Assembly: GCF_036324505.1 (NCBI RefSeq)
Contig: NC_086366.1
Span: forward strand, 16,183,427 to 16,247,426
Direction: 5' to 3'
DNA from: Eleginops maclovinus
Taxonomy: Eukaryota > Chordata > Actinopteri > Perciformes > Eleginopidae
Length of the DNA stretch: 64,000 nucleotides
The first letter of the stretch is position 1, and each line of letters begins with the position of its first letter. The notes under the pieces were generated by a model that made no database searches, had not been told where the DNA came from, and saw only the letters and a list, made by a program, of their open reading frames with translations. Of the stretch, positions 1 to 19,500 are shown one piece after another. Position numbers and translations under genes: made by a program.

Positions 1-3000
1 ATTTTTATACAATTTAAATTCACTTTTAGTACTTTACCATCTCCATAATCTCTCTGACATTCAAAAACAAGTTCCACCATCTATACATTTTAATACAGGT
101 TATGAGTTGTAGTGGTAATGTGCCAAAGAAGAATACTGACATCTTCAAAGAAATGCAATCTCTTTTCATTATTTGCCTGTCGCCACAACCTCTTTCCAGC
201 CTTTTAACTTTGGCCACTAAACCAGAACCGACTTGTTTTCATGTTTTATACATTTCTTGCCGTCAGTCCACTGATAGGTAAAACCCTGGAGATGAGACAA
301 TGCAGTGGTGTCTGGGCTTGGCATCTCAGGTATGGCACAGTGTTTGACCATAGAAAGGATTGCCATTTTTGTTGCAGACTCTCGTTCGGTATCCTGTAAG
401 CTTTCAGTCAGTAGGACAAAATTTGACATCAAAGTTAAAAAATAAAATCCCGGTTTGTGGAGAGGTCCCCATGACAGACAATGATTGACAACAATATCCA
501 GACTCCCTCACACACAACATTGACTTAAAAGTGAACAGAATCTGTGCATACAGACTTAAGGTTGGCATGTATGTGAGGTTTGATTGGCCTAACATTCAAA
601 CTTGGCTTTTGACTTAAGATAAGATTCCGATCATGATAAATACATTCCCCTTTTCTTTACCAAATATCAACAAATCAGAAAATAAATGATAAATATAATC
701 TGCTTTGTTAAAGTAGCTGGAACTAGTCACTCTGCATTAAACAAAATAAAAGGTTTTGGGACCAAACCATCTGTAACTTGATAAAATGCATACCTTTCGC
801 AGATAGGATATATACACATGTGAAAACTAAGAAACAGACCCCAGCATTTGCGTGTCCTCAAACGTGATAGGAATATATCACAGTATGACATTCAGAGAGA
901 GCCAGCATCTGAATAAACGGCTCTGAATCAGAGTGGATTGGGGACAAATGATCAAATGTGTGCAGTAGGGGAGAACAGACTCTGCAGTGAAGATGCCGCC
1001 GGACTTAAGAGTGGCATTTTAAGTAGATGACAGACAATTCATCCATTTGAGTCTGTGTAGAGTATCTTCCAATGTGTCCAAACAACTTAAAAACACTTTG
1101 ACAGTTTGCTAATATAAGTGTGGTCTGTCAGTTAAATAACGTTAGTTTTAGAAATTATTTTCTTAAAATGTGAGTTTAGTTTTAAATGTTTTCTTTAATA
1201 AAATATACACATATGAACATTTAACTCATGCTTTGTGATTCGATGGAGCATATATTCTAATTCTCTCTGGATCGTTATCCTTGATGGCCTCTTCAACAAA
1301 AAATGTTTAAAACTATTTGTATGGAAATGGTAAGCCTAAGTAGAACAGTCTGTTTGAAAGGTTTAAAGGGTACCCACTTCTCAGATGTTTAAACCACAAA
1401 CCAGAGAGAAAGGAGCGAGCAGAGAAAGATATTATTAGAGGAACTGCTAGAGCTATCAAAGGGATTCCTAAGTGCTTTTTGCCACATTCATTTTGAGTTT
1501 GGCTGTTTTCACAATGTGTGTTGACTGTTACATTTACATGTCTCTGATACAATGTCATTATGCAAGCATATATTTGAGATGGTATAACGTTTTAAACTTA
1601 GCACCATACATGTGTAGTGTTACTGAACTGGGACCTTACTTTTTTTAAGGTTTCTTAGTAGTGCCAAGCCTGCTGTCATGGTCATGACAATTAACTTCTT
1701 AATTGAGCTCTTTGCCTGCACATAAGGGACTCTTTTCCTTTAGCACAGTTCAGTTGGTTTTTCATCGTGACTATAGCGAAATCCTATTTTGGAAACCTGC
1801 AGCATCCTCACATCTTCTAATCAATCTGAATTCAGCATAGAAACAAAGCTTTAACTGTATTTTCCAACAGTAAAAGCTGCAAGAAGAAGGAACAAGCTTT
1901 CATTTATATACGGTTTGTTGAAATAAACTAGGTCTTGGCTGTACTTGGCAAATTGCTCCTACAGCATCACAATATGGGTTAGCTCGACTCCTCAACTGAA
2001 CTACATACGTACCGATGAAACGTTCCATCCACCAGGTGCTATTTTTTTCCTTACACATTTTCCGCTGTATAAAGTGCTTTGAAAAAGGCAGCAGTTTAAA
2101 AAAGGCACTAATAAAAAAACAGATCAACACTAGGATAGTTTTTGAAGGCAAATGAGTCTCCTCTTTCCCTCAACACAATTTCTCCTGTGAATGTGTGCAA
2201 TGACATTCTCTAACGCAAGCTCATCCATAGAGCACCACAACTCTAAAGACCAAAAATATAGTCACTGATTGCTCACCCTTTTTAAGACTTGAACCAACTT
2301 TTCTGCATACACAGTGAAAACAGTAGTCTGAGAAAACTATGTGGGGCCCCTGGAACTAAAATAAGCTTAACTAAACATACACTGAATATAAACTGAGGAA
2401 TTTTGTTTATTAAAGTATAAACATCTAAGACTGAAGGTTAAAAAGGCACTGTAGAAGTGTTCTAGCTAAGCCTGAAACGGTTAATATCATTTCATTTGGC
2501 TCTCATTTTAAGTCTCATTTTGGCTGATGAACAGGAAATAAGGGAAAATACAACTAGTGAGTAAAAGGAAGCATCCAATTCATCTCAATGACCATTACAG
2601 CAGGCTGGTATCACAGCAGTGAAGCATTTTAAGTTAGGCAGGCTGCTTTGTTTTCGACCTGTGTATAACTGAATATGAATTAGGAGTTTGAAGGAGACGG
2701 GTGGGCTAAATAAACATTATGATTGTTGGAGACCACATTTCTAAAGACATTGTAAGCACATGTCAAAGGCATGTGTTTGATGTGCAAAATGAGAGCAATG
2801 GCTGTGAATAGCACACAACATATGTTCAAGCAGGAGAGAACTGTAAAGAAAACAAATGGGAGGATTATGTGTTGACACTCAAATGACTTATGTAACATAA
2901 TTCTAAGGATCTGCATGTGTGCCGATAATCTGCCGTGAGGAGGGGCTGCGTCTCTTCCAGCCCTTTTGACCTGAGCAACACTAATTTCATCGCACATCAA

Positions 3001-3132
3001 CATCTGTACACAAGAGAGGGGGGGGGGGTCCAAGGGAAAGAGACAGAGCAGCAGAGCTACGCCAATACTCTGTCCTGCTGTGCTTGTTTGATTCTACGTC
3101 TCCACGCCCAGACTCTGGTGCTAACAGGGGAT
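1..3132 (-). other. taok1: probable taok1 3' UTR and downstream flank
   Basis: No exon-like ORF or other gene is visible here. The region follows the taok1 stop codon directly, and vertebrate TAOK1 transcripts carry very long 3' UTRs (family knowledge), so all or much of it may be UTR. One minus-strand AATAAA hexamer is at 2406-2411, which would give a UTR of about 0.72 kb. The true poly(A) site or sites cannot be fixed from sequence, and the UTR may run past the window edge. Confidence 0.55.
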
Positions 3133-10457
<7,325 letters not shown>

Positions 10458-10577
10458 AATGGGGAGTTGGGGGGGGCAATGCCGCTGCCGCCAGGAACTA
10501 TCTGGGTCTGCGACAGCGACTTGAAAGCCCCCACCGATGGCTCATCTGCAGGACAGTGGTCTCATATGTGTTCAGAG
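10458..10577 (-). other. taok1: taok1 5' UTR part of the first coding exon
   Basis: Directly upstream of the taok1 ATG. On the minus strand a T-rich tract ending TTTTCAG gives a good acceptor, so the exon starts at 10577. This implies at least one upstream non-coding exon, as in other vertebrate TAOK1 genes. The leader has a C-rich run just before the start codon. Confidence 0.7.
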
Positions 10578-13266
10578 CTGAAAAGTAAAAAAAGAAGAAT
10601 GAGTACACTGAAAAAAAAAAACACTGCAGAGTGGTATAACCTGATGAATTCATGTGTCCACAGTACAAATAACAGTGCTTCATTATATATACTGACTGGA
10701 GAGTAGTACAATGTGCTCAAAGAGTGGTTTAATAGAGTAGATTTGGATTTTTTGAGGAAAATATTCTCCCTTCTAAGTTAGGTGGCATTTTTTATGTTAG
10801 GTTGCAAAATAATCCTATATGTGAAAAGTAATGTGAACAAATAGGTCGGATAAGTGAAACTGCAAGCCTCTCTTTTGCTCTCCATATTCAGCTATAGTAG
10901 AGCCTATTACCCTGAAGAAGGAAAGGCTAGGCAAAACATGTAGTGAACCATAAAACCAGGTGCAAATGTGGAGAATGGCCAGTCGGAAACCCTGAGGTAG
11001 CAAGATATAAGTCTCCTGTTTCCATAGAAACAGAAACCACAGTAAGAAAATCAGTGGGCTGTGTCATGACAAACTCCCCTCACACCTTCAGTGACTGGTA
11101 TGTAGACAGACAGTTGTGAGGATGACACAAAGAACTGTCTTGCACCAGATCATTTCCGTGGTAAAAAAAGAAAAGGTAACAACACGTTGCTTCACTAGGA
11201 GATAGATGCCTGAAGTGAAACAAAGCATTCCAGTGATAGGAATACTTGTTAAACCTGTAAGTACTTGGTAAACACACGGTCTCAAACATACCGAACATTG
11301 TCCATATAACCTTCCTAAGAGCGTTAAGAGGATCAGTCCAACAAAATCACAACACACCTATTCCCAGTTATCTATAGGGGCTTCTAGCCTTGCTTTTGGT
11401 TCCGTTTAGTCCATCTTAGTTTTTAGATATCCACAGTTGAAAATATACTAATAAAAAGCAAATGTGTTGACTTAGCACTGTAGGTAACCTGTCAACCTTA
11501 CTGGGAAGAGTGGCAATTGAGTTTTCTTCAAAGGCTGAAAATATCTACAGTTGGCTGTTTGGATTAACCTTATCTCAAAGCTCACCATATAAAACCAAAA
11601 CTATCAGCATGACTAGACTGGGGATGCGAGGGAAAATGTCAATTTCTTGTTTATCTTGTTTCAGATGAAGTAAGCCTTTAATAAAAGACAGAAATTGAAA
11701 CGCTTCAACTTTTTAAGTACTTGATTAATGTTAAATAGTTTGTTTTACAGTGTCACTGCTGTAATACAGATGTAGACTGTAAAAGATCATGGAGGAAAGT
11801 TTACTGAGTCCATGCTGCTCAGATGATCAGCTGCAAACAGATGCAGAGCTGACGCTAGAGTCACAAGACTTCTCCCAGCCTGGGAGAAACAGCCCCCAGT
11901 TCAAGCAGACATCTTTTGTCTCACAACAACACTGAACAACTCACTATTCCACACAGATCCAGCCACTGCGCTGAAATAAAGCCTCATTACCATGTGGGAC
12001 TGTGCCTCTTTATTGCCATTGTTCTTTACAACATTGTCGCTCATGAAAGAGCTTTGTTGTCATATCTCATGATGGCATTTTGTCCTGTGGAAATATGAGC
12101 CCAGAAGTGAGTGATGATAACTGATACCTTCATAAAACACCCTTGCGTTCCAACTAGCACACATATATGCACAAGAATGCAGCAGGACAGGACAACAAAG
12201 CTTGAGGGCTGGAATTCTCAATGTATGCCCTCACTGCGCTGCATTTCCCAGCATTTCCTGTTCGTACAGCTATAGGGAGGTAGGAAGGGGCCCTGGTGAG
12301 CATTTTGACTAGTGATTATCTCTCTCTCTCTCGACATTCTTAGAGACATGCATTGCAATAGCAGAAACGATGTAAAACACGTTTTAAATCACTCATATCA
12401 TAGAGTGAATTTGTCTTTACATAATGACATCACTTTAAAACAGTATCAGTTTTAAACTTATCAGTAATGTTGTACAATTAAGTCATTTCCTTTCGGCATT
12501 CCATTCCACAGCACAAAACAAACAAACACATAATCCTAAATAGTGTACACCACCACAGTGTCTTTAATCTGAACCACCCCTCTCAAAGAACAAACACATA
12601 TGATTGTGTACAGGCCTTTAGCACAGCACATTCATGAGTAAGATTGGGCCTAATCAGAGTTAGTCTGTTGGGATAAGTAGACACTTGTCCAGTATTGTTA
12701 TTGCTCTGAAAAAAATAAACCGCTATCAAATTACCAATTTTGCCCTAAAACAGTCATATGTATGTATTTTAGCATTACCTGCTGCGTTACATCACAAGTT
12801 ACCTGTGGCTAGGTAACGTTAATAAATCCCTGGAGTTGCATCACAAGTGGAATAAGAGAGAGCACCCAGTGGGATTTTCCGAAAGTTGTCACTTTCCAAC
12901 AGCGGTTTCAGCTGTCACCCAAGTAAATAAAACGAACAAAGTCTGAAATGTAAAGACCCAACAGTCACCCTCAAGCGTGCGCAATCAAATAAATCAAAGG
13001 TTTCAGGAGCTCCCTCACTAGCCAGCGTTGACTGTAATGTTAGCTGCACACCAAACTTCTCGTCAGCTAAGCTAAGTTACGTGTCATATGATCAAACAAT
13101 CCAAGCAATATTCGCTACGTATTTACAGTGTGAACAGTTGAGTTACTACACAACATGATGTGGAATTAAACCAACTTCAAGGGTAATTGACCAGAAATGG
13201 CTAAATTAGCAAGCTAACCTATGTGATGTTTGCTAAGTTAGCTTTAGCCAGTTAGCTGAAACTCAC
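10578..13266 (-). other. taok1: taok1 intron 1, no genes seen
   Basis: AT-rich intronic sequence between the inferred non-coding first exon and the start-codon exon. I see no coding exon, RNA gene or recognisable transposon. There is a short (TC)n run near 12320 and an A-run near 10611-10620. Confidence 0.5.
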
Positions 13267-13640
13267 CCTCTCCTGACAGGCCAGGTTTCAGCACTGTAGA
13301 GAATGTCGTGTAATTCAAAGCAGTTTAGGATTATAATTATGTTCCTCGCGTTTCATCCCCGGCGAGGTAATTTCGTACGCTAGCTCCTTGTGGTTCTTAA
13401 CGCTGTCAGTCGATTATAACATGCAGATTTGTGAATAAGTGTAGGTTAAAATCCCCACCCTCGAAGTAACTGGGGAGCCAGAATAGTCGAATCCCACTCC
13501 CAGGCAGGTCCAAAGATGGCTGCCGAGCGCTCCGCCGCCGCCTCCCTTCGTGGAAATACGGTTGGGGAGAATGTGAGGGAAGTTCAAACTCTTACAAAAC
13601 ACCACGAAACAAGCCGCCAAAGTGTCCTCGACGTTGCTGG
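13267..13640 (-). promoter_or_regulatory. taok1: probable taok1 non-coding first exon and core promoter
   Basis: A strong minus-strand donor (AGAGG/GTGAGT) ends a possible exon at 13267. Upstream in transcript order lies the most CpG-rich stretch nearby (around 13500-13560, with repeated GCCGCC and CGAGCG). This fits a TATA-less promoter feeding the acceptor at 10577, giving a first intron of about 2.7 kb. The transcription start is a guess; the upper boundary is approximate. Confidence 0.5.
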
Positions 13641-14117
13641 AAAAACAGGGGATTTAACCTAGCACCTTACTGTGTTAACACGTTACTTTAAAAGCTGTAA
13701 CTCAGCCTGCCTGCCCGTCTTCCTTCGACATACTGCAAACAGCAGTTCCGCCCTGCCTGTTGTAGTTGCAGTAAACTCTCTCTGACCCAAAAACATCCAG
13801 AGGCGGAGACATAATTAAGAAACACTCAGTCTGTAATATACTGTATAGTGGCGTTAATTCTCAGCTCTTACTAAACTTCTACTGTTCATTTGTGGTTTGG
13901 TATTTCCTGATATTTTTTCTGACAAAATGAATTGGATAGGTAATATAAAAAAGAATGATTATCTTTTAGTGGAAAATGCTTTTGCAAAATAGTATATCAC
14001 TGGTGGGTTCACTAGTTTCATACACTGGAAATAATTTAAAGTCATTTTTTAACCGGGAAATATGTGATAAAGTTCAAGGGATTTAATCTATTAATTGTCT
14101 CTACTAAATGAATTAAA

Positions 14118-14345
14118 CAGAAAGAAAGATGTACTTTTATTAATCCCCATGGAGAAATTCGAGAATTCGGCAAATTGACCCATCCTAGTGTTAGGAGCAG
14201 TGGGCTGCAATATGTATGGCGCCCGGGGAGCAGTGTAGGAAACGATGCCTTGCTCAGGGACACCACGGTGGCACTTGGTCTTTCGGGGACTTGAACTGGT
14301 GATCTTCCTGTTCCCAGGCCAAGCCCTTAACCACTTGTGCCACCA
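14118..14345 (-). mobile_element. tRNA-derived SINE-like element
   Basis: On the minus strand it begins TTGGTGGCACAAGTGGTTAA, with box-A-like TGGCACAAGTGG and box B AGTTCAAGTCC. It runs through a body containing GAGCAAGGCATCG and ends with a GGGATTAATAAAAGTAC tail. This is the layout of a tRNA-headed teleost SINE whose tail resembles the TTATTAATCCCC repeats seen elsewhere in fish. No clear target-site duplication was found, so the copy is probably old. Family not named. Confidence 0.75.
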
Positions 14346-15067
14346 AACAAGACCACACTACCATCAGTTGACAACAATACAATCAAGAAAAATACAAAAA
14401 GAGAGACAATAAAAGGAAAAACAAAGAATAAAAGATTACAAAAAGCTTTAGTATTTGGGACCAATCTTATGTCTGATGATGGTGCCCAGCAAGGCTGGAG
14501 GATTGATGATCACCACCAGTTTAGGCCCAGAAATATATGAAAATATGGACAGAAACTTAATGCAATTTGAGGAAAGCATTTTCTATTATAATGACCTGTT
14601 GTAAGCCCTAATTGTGCTTTTTCAAGATGTAACATTTTCTATTTTCTACCCATATGGTCAGATATACTGTCAAACTAGCAACTAATAAGCTTGGCAGTAG
14701 ATATCAGTTTTTCTAGGCTACTCTGCAAAAAAGCCCATTAGCACATTTTGCTGTCAGTACCTTGGCCACATGGCCCACACATAAAAACATGCACAGGTTT
14801 ATATTTTTAAAGTCACCAAAATGAATTAATACTAAGACTATTACTATTACTAATAATAATACTACTAATGTGCAATATATATATATAAATAAATATATAC
14901 CGTAAATAACTTTGCAATATATATATACCTTAAATACTTTCACCTGGCTGCTATATCTCAAAACTGTTACTGGTTATGTATTTTGTAAATTGTAAATTGT
15001 ATAATTTCTATTTCTATTTTTCAAATGTTTTTGTGCATGCGTCTTAATAAATATTAAGCTATAACTG

Positions 15068-15137
15068 GATCTTTACTTGCTGGAACAAATGTAAATTTCC
15101 CTCTGTGGGATGAATAAACGTATTCTGATTCTGATTA
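15068..15137 (+). mobile_element. retroelement 3' tail ending in (ATTCTG)n
   Basis: Contains AATTTCCCTCTGTGGGATGA, then AATAAACGTATTCTGATTCTGATT. This is the typical 3' end of a short teleost LINE/SINE copy with a tandem tail. The 5' boundary is not resolved. Confidence 0.6.
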
Positions 15138-16389
15138 CCTATAGAGCAAGTATTCTGCTGTTGGCTGCACTGATTTGCTCTTCGGTGTGCTGTGTGCTGT
15201 GCCCTGGCTGTGGACCTTCAGCAGTAAGCGTGTTTTTTGGCCAAAAAGTGGGTCTCAAGGCTGTTGACTTTGTTTAACTTGAGGATTTGAACCACATACA
15301 CCAAGACATCTCAAACTAGGCAATTCAAAAAATAACAACCATTTCTTATTTATTTCCAAAAAGGTTACAGCCATTGGTACCATAAGTGAAGGCTTCTGTA
15401 TATTTCCCTGAGCGACTGGATGTGTATATACTTCATCATACTTAAATAATTATTCATCAGCAGACCAAGAGTATGCACTTCTTCTTTTCAGGCAATACCT
15501 GATAGTCAGCTAGTGTTTGCTGATTCTTTCTCTGCAATTCATGGGTTAGAGCATGATGTAACAGAAAACCCCTGTTGCCTCTTCATTTCAAACCCTGTCT
15601 CCCTCTCTTTGACCATCACTATCATGGTAACTCGGCTTGTACAATAACTTGCCTGTTTAGAAAGCCAGCTCATGGCAAAGTTCTTCTCAAGTTGGCTGTT
15701 ACAGGGCTTTTGGATGCCACTTGTGACTGGTGCTGCATGTCTGTTGCACAACTTGGAGCTTCTCCACGAGGAGGGGAGATCCTAATGGGAACACTCATTG
15801 GCCTGTTTTGAGCCCTGATTGAACTCCATATTCTAAAGCAGATAAAACTGGCCATAAAAGGCTTTAAATGCAAACCAATAAGTTGGCTCCAATTCTATAA
15901 ATATTGTAAAAAAGCATTGACCTCTTAATTTTAGGGCACATTTACAGTTATTTATGCTCGGAACAAGTCCTTGCACACGAACCATTGGTATCTGTGTGGG
16001 CTCCTAGTGGGGCAGTGCTTGAACATTGGAGACTGGCAAACAAGTAAACTAAGCAAAACCATTATAGATAACAAGGGTTGCATATAAGAGGATGAAAGAG
16101 AGGATGTATACGTCCTTTGAGAGGTGGTCTTCAACCGGCATTTAGCCCTTTTTATGATCATAAGTACTCACATTTGTATGAATTAAGCAGAAAAAAAGAA
16201 GTTGAAATACATTTGTACTATTCTCTTGTTACAAAAGTACCTTTCTTGAGCTTTAGCAGCCTACTAATGTAACTTAGAAATAAAGGGCCCCAGGTTCTGA
16301 TTTACTTGCCTACATATGAAACAATTGATACAGTAATATTCCAGTATATATTAATGCAAATTGATGTGGAAAATGACCTAATGTTCACA

Positions 16390-16507
16390 TGATCATGAGC
16401 TAAGCTTTTATTTTGAAGAAGAATCTCTCCGGAAAGCCTGAAGACACGCCTCTGATGACGACATCGCGAGTGAGGAAGTAAACGCCTGACTGTCGCACAT
16501 GGTGAAA
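16390..16507 (+). promoter_or_regulatory. tsr1: tsr1 promoter / 5' UTR region
   Basis: Lies directly upstream of the tsr1 start codon and has several CpGs (CATCGCGAG, GATGACGACATCG) in otherwise AT-rich DNA. No TATA box is evident. The exact transcription start cannot be seen. Confidence 0.45.
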
Positions 16508-19500
16508 ATGGCTGCGAATGAGGAAAAACAACAGGGGCACAGAGCCGGCGTATATAAACAGAAGAATAAAGGCCACAAACATGGCAAGCACCGGACGAAA
16601 GGTGAAATTGAGAGAGAAAACAAAGGTAAGCTGTGTTCCGTTACAAAGTCTTATTTAAAAGGCGCTATTTGCTTGAGACTGAGTCCACGACCCTGCAAGC
16701 ACACGTGTTGAGACTTCTTCAGCATTTCTTTTAGGAAGCGTCATATTAAGATACGTTCATCAACACTTCTTTGTAAGAAATCGAGTTTAAACCCCACCGT
16801 GCGTCTTGTCCTGCTTGTTGTTGCTAATTAAACTGCGTTCTTTCTCCAATTGACCCATGACCTTATAAAGCATGGGGTAACCAATCAGATCTCCCAGACA
16901 TGTGTTTTTTTTATATTGACGTAAAAATTGTCCACCATACATGACAAGCGACCCACCATGATCATTTTGAGAAAACAGAGCACGCAATGTTAACATGATC
17001 ATAAAATAATGAATGACATGTTATAAAACGAGATGTCTCAAATAGACATTATTTTAGGTATTTAAGTACAGAGTATCCCATTGAACGGCGAGTATGTCAG
17101 ATGGACTTTAACCACCTAGATGGGACTCAACTTAAATTGTCAGAATATTTTTTTGTTCACAACAACAAAGCACAATGACAAATCAAAGTATGGCTTAAAA
17201 ATATGCATTGAATAAGTATTACTAAAAATGTAAGAAAAAAAAGGTCAAGCCAGTACTTGCTGCAGGGCTCCAAAACTAGACAGGTGTGTGTGTGTGTGTT
17301 TGATATATCTGCGGTCCAGCAGCTCCGATATTGGAAACATCCATCATAACCTCAACACAACTCTTTTTTTTTTTTTTTTAATGATTTGTGCTTTGCTCAA
17401 TGAAACACCCACATCAGTCATGTCCTCATAGTAATAAATCATTGTGTCTTTCAGGTAGAGTATCAGTGACGGCCCTTACTAAGAAACAGAGAAAGGAGCA
17501 TAAGAGGATGGACAGAAGGCACAAAGCCAACCAGCTGCGAAAAAATAAGAAAGACATGGTAATTGTTTTTATTCACGCGAACAAAAGTTTTTTAAATTCA
17601 ATTCCTGATTGTTGCTTCAGAGTTTTAATGTCTCACGTATTTTTAGGTCCTAACAGAAAAGCGGCGTCTAGGCACAAGGGAGGGTCCTCCTCATCTGGTT
17701 GCAGTGGTATCCCTCCATGGTGGAGTCGATGCTGGGACTGTTACCAAACTGCTACGTGGGGAGGGTGCCGGGGGTGTTGGACATCAGGAGCGGTGCATCA
17801 GTGGCGTCACTGACAGTTTTGGGATGCTTCTGCCTCGTTTTAAACAAAGGTTCAACTTTTTAAGCATCAGCACGGGTAAGTTTCAAGTGATATGGGAAGA
17901 ACTAAAGTGAAATATGTAAAGAGTTTAAAACAGTTAATTTATGCATTAATAATTTTGCAGACCTCAGTGATGCGACTTCAACCCTTTATTTTGATTAATG
18001 TTGTGATTTAGTTTTTCAAATATGAATACAAAACAACATCAATCTAAAACATGATAAAAAACAGTCCGACAACAGCACAGTCCAGCATTTTGGATGATAA
18101 CATGTATGTATTGTTGATGTAAATATGTATGTAACGCAAATGTAGGTGTTTAAAGATTGTATCATGCATAGGCAGTTGCATTTACAGTTTTTTCTTTGTT
18201 GTTCCATCCTTAATCTTCTCTAATGTTTTTTTTGGACAGCCGACATACACTCCCTGCTGGATGTGGCAAAGATTGCAGATAGCCTTTTATTTGTGCTCGA
18301 CTCTACTGAGGGTTGGGACAACTATGGAGAATACTGTCTCTCGTGCCTCTTTGCCCAGGGCCTCCCTAGTCACGGTGGGTATACACCTGAACACACTGCT
18401 GGAAGTTTTTAGACTCCTTCATTGTCACTTGGATCGATTGGATTATTGTTGTTGCAGCCTATTATATGCATTATTTCAGTGTGCTTTGTCTAAGTTTGCC
18501 TCTCTGTGCCTTTATCTGCCCCTTGTAGCACTGGTGTGTCAGGGTGTGTCTGATCTTCCTGTGAAGAAAAAGGTTGAGTCCAAGAGAGCTCTGTCAAAGA
18601 TAACAGAGATCCGTTTCCCTGATGAGCGTATCTACCCTTTGGATTCAGAGCAGGATGGCACTCTACTTCTCAGACACCTGGGCACTCAGAGACAGAGAAA
18701 GCTCGGTTTCCGCTCCAGACGCTCCCATCTTTTGGCTCAGAATGTCACTTTTACGCCCAACAGCCCTGCTGAGGGGACAGGATCTGGACCCACTGGCCTG
18801 GGCACCCTCTGTGTCTCTGGGTACGTCCGTGGTTGTCCTCTACAAGTTAACAGACTGGTGCACATCACTGGATATGGAGACTTTCAGATCAGTCAGATTG
18901 ATGCTCCATCAGACCCTCTTCCCCTCATCTTAACAGCAACCAGACCTGCAAAGCCTGGCAAGGGAGGAGACTTTGACATGCAGGTAGGTGAATAGATATA
19001 GTATGCTCAAGAAGACTGGTATGCTTTCAATGCATAATTTGACGTTTAAAATTGTGTTATGGTCATTAGTTTAATCTTTACAGTTCCCGTTTACCTCAGT
19101 TATCTGTGTTTCTTACAGGATGGAGGTGAGGAGGAGGCCCTAGTGAGGGTACTCATGAAAGCGGACCCCTCCTGCAGGGAGAGTCTGCAGGCGGAGGCTG
19201 AGGTGGACCCCATGGAAGGAGAGCAGACATGGCCAACAGACTCGGAGCTCCTGGAAGCTGAAGGTGCACAAACAGTGCAATGTACACATTGTTTCTGTTA
19301 GAGCAATCGCAATTGTTGTTGTAATGCGACTAGCACCAAATTATGATGATGGTAGAGGTCACCTTTGTAACGACTTGACAAATTGAAAAAAGAATTGCAG
19401 CCAGAAATGGTGTGTACTGAAATGCCCCCCATTATAAAACATTTTGAAAAAAAAAAGGCTTAATACAAATAAACCTGCCCCATTAAACATGATTACAATT

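Larger units (their letters stand above)
13641..16390. other. intergenic spacer between divergent taok1 and tsr1
   Basis: No conserved coding exon is seen. It holds a minus-strand SINE-like element (14118-14345), AT-rich TA/TAA stretches near 14875-14935, and a retroelement-type tail (15068-15137). The remainder is unremarkable AT-rich DNA. Confidence 0.7.

Noticed and set aside
11765..11785. Partial resemblance to a miR-132-type word (TGTAGACTGTAA), checked because mammalian HIC1 neighbours miR-132/212
   Set aside because: The match to the mature sequence is incomplete, no hairpin forms around it, and it lies in taok1 intron 1 rather than next to hic1. No miR-132/212 or miR-22 sequence was seen elsewhere in the window.
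16499..16507. Upstream in-frame ATG of tsr1 (adds MVK)
   Set aside because: It has C at -3, whereas the ATG at 16508 has A at -3 and G at +4 and gives an N-terminus like human TSR1 (MAA). Either is possible, but 16508 is preferred.
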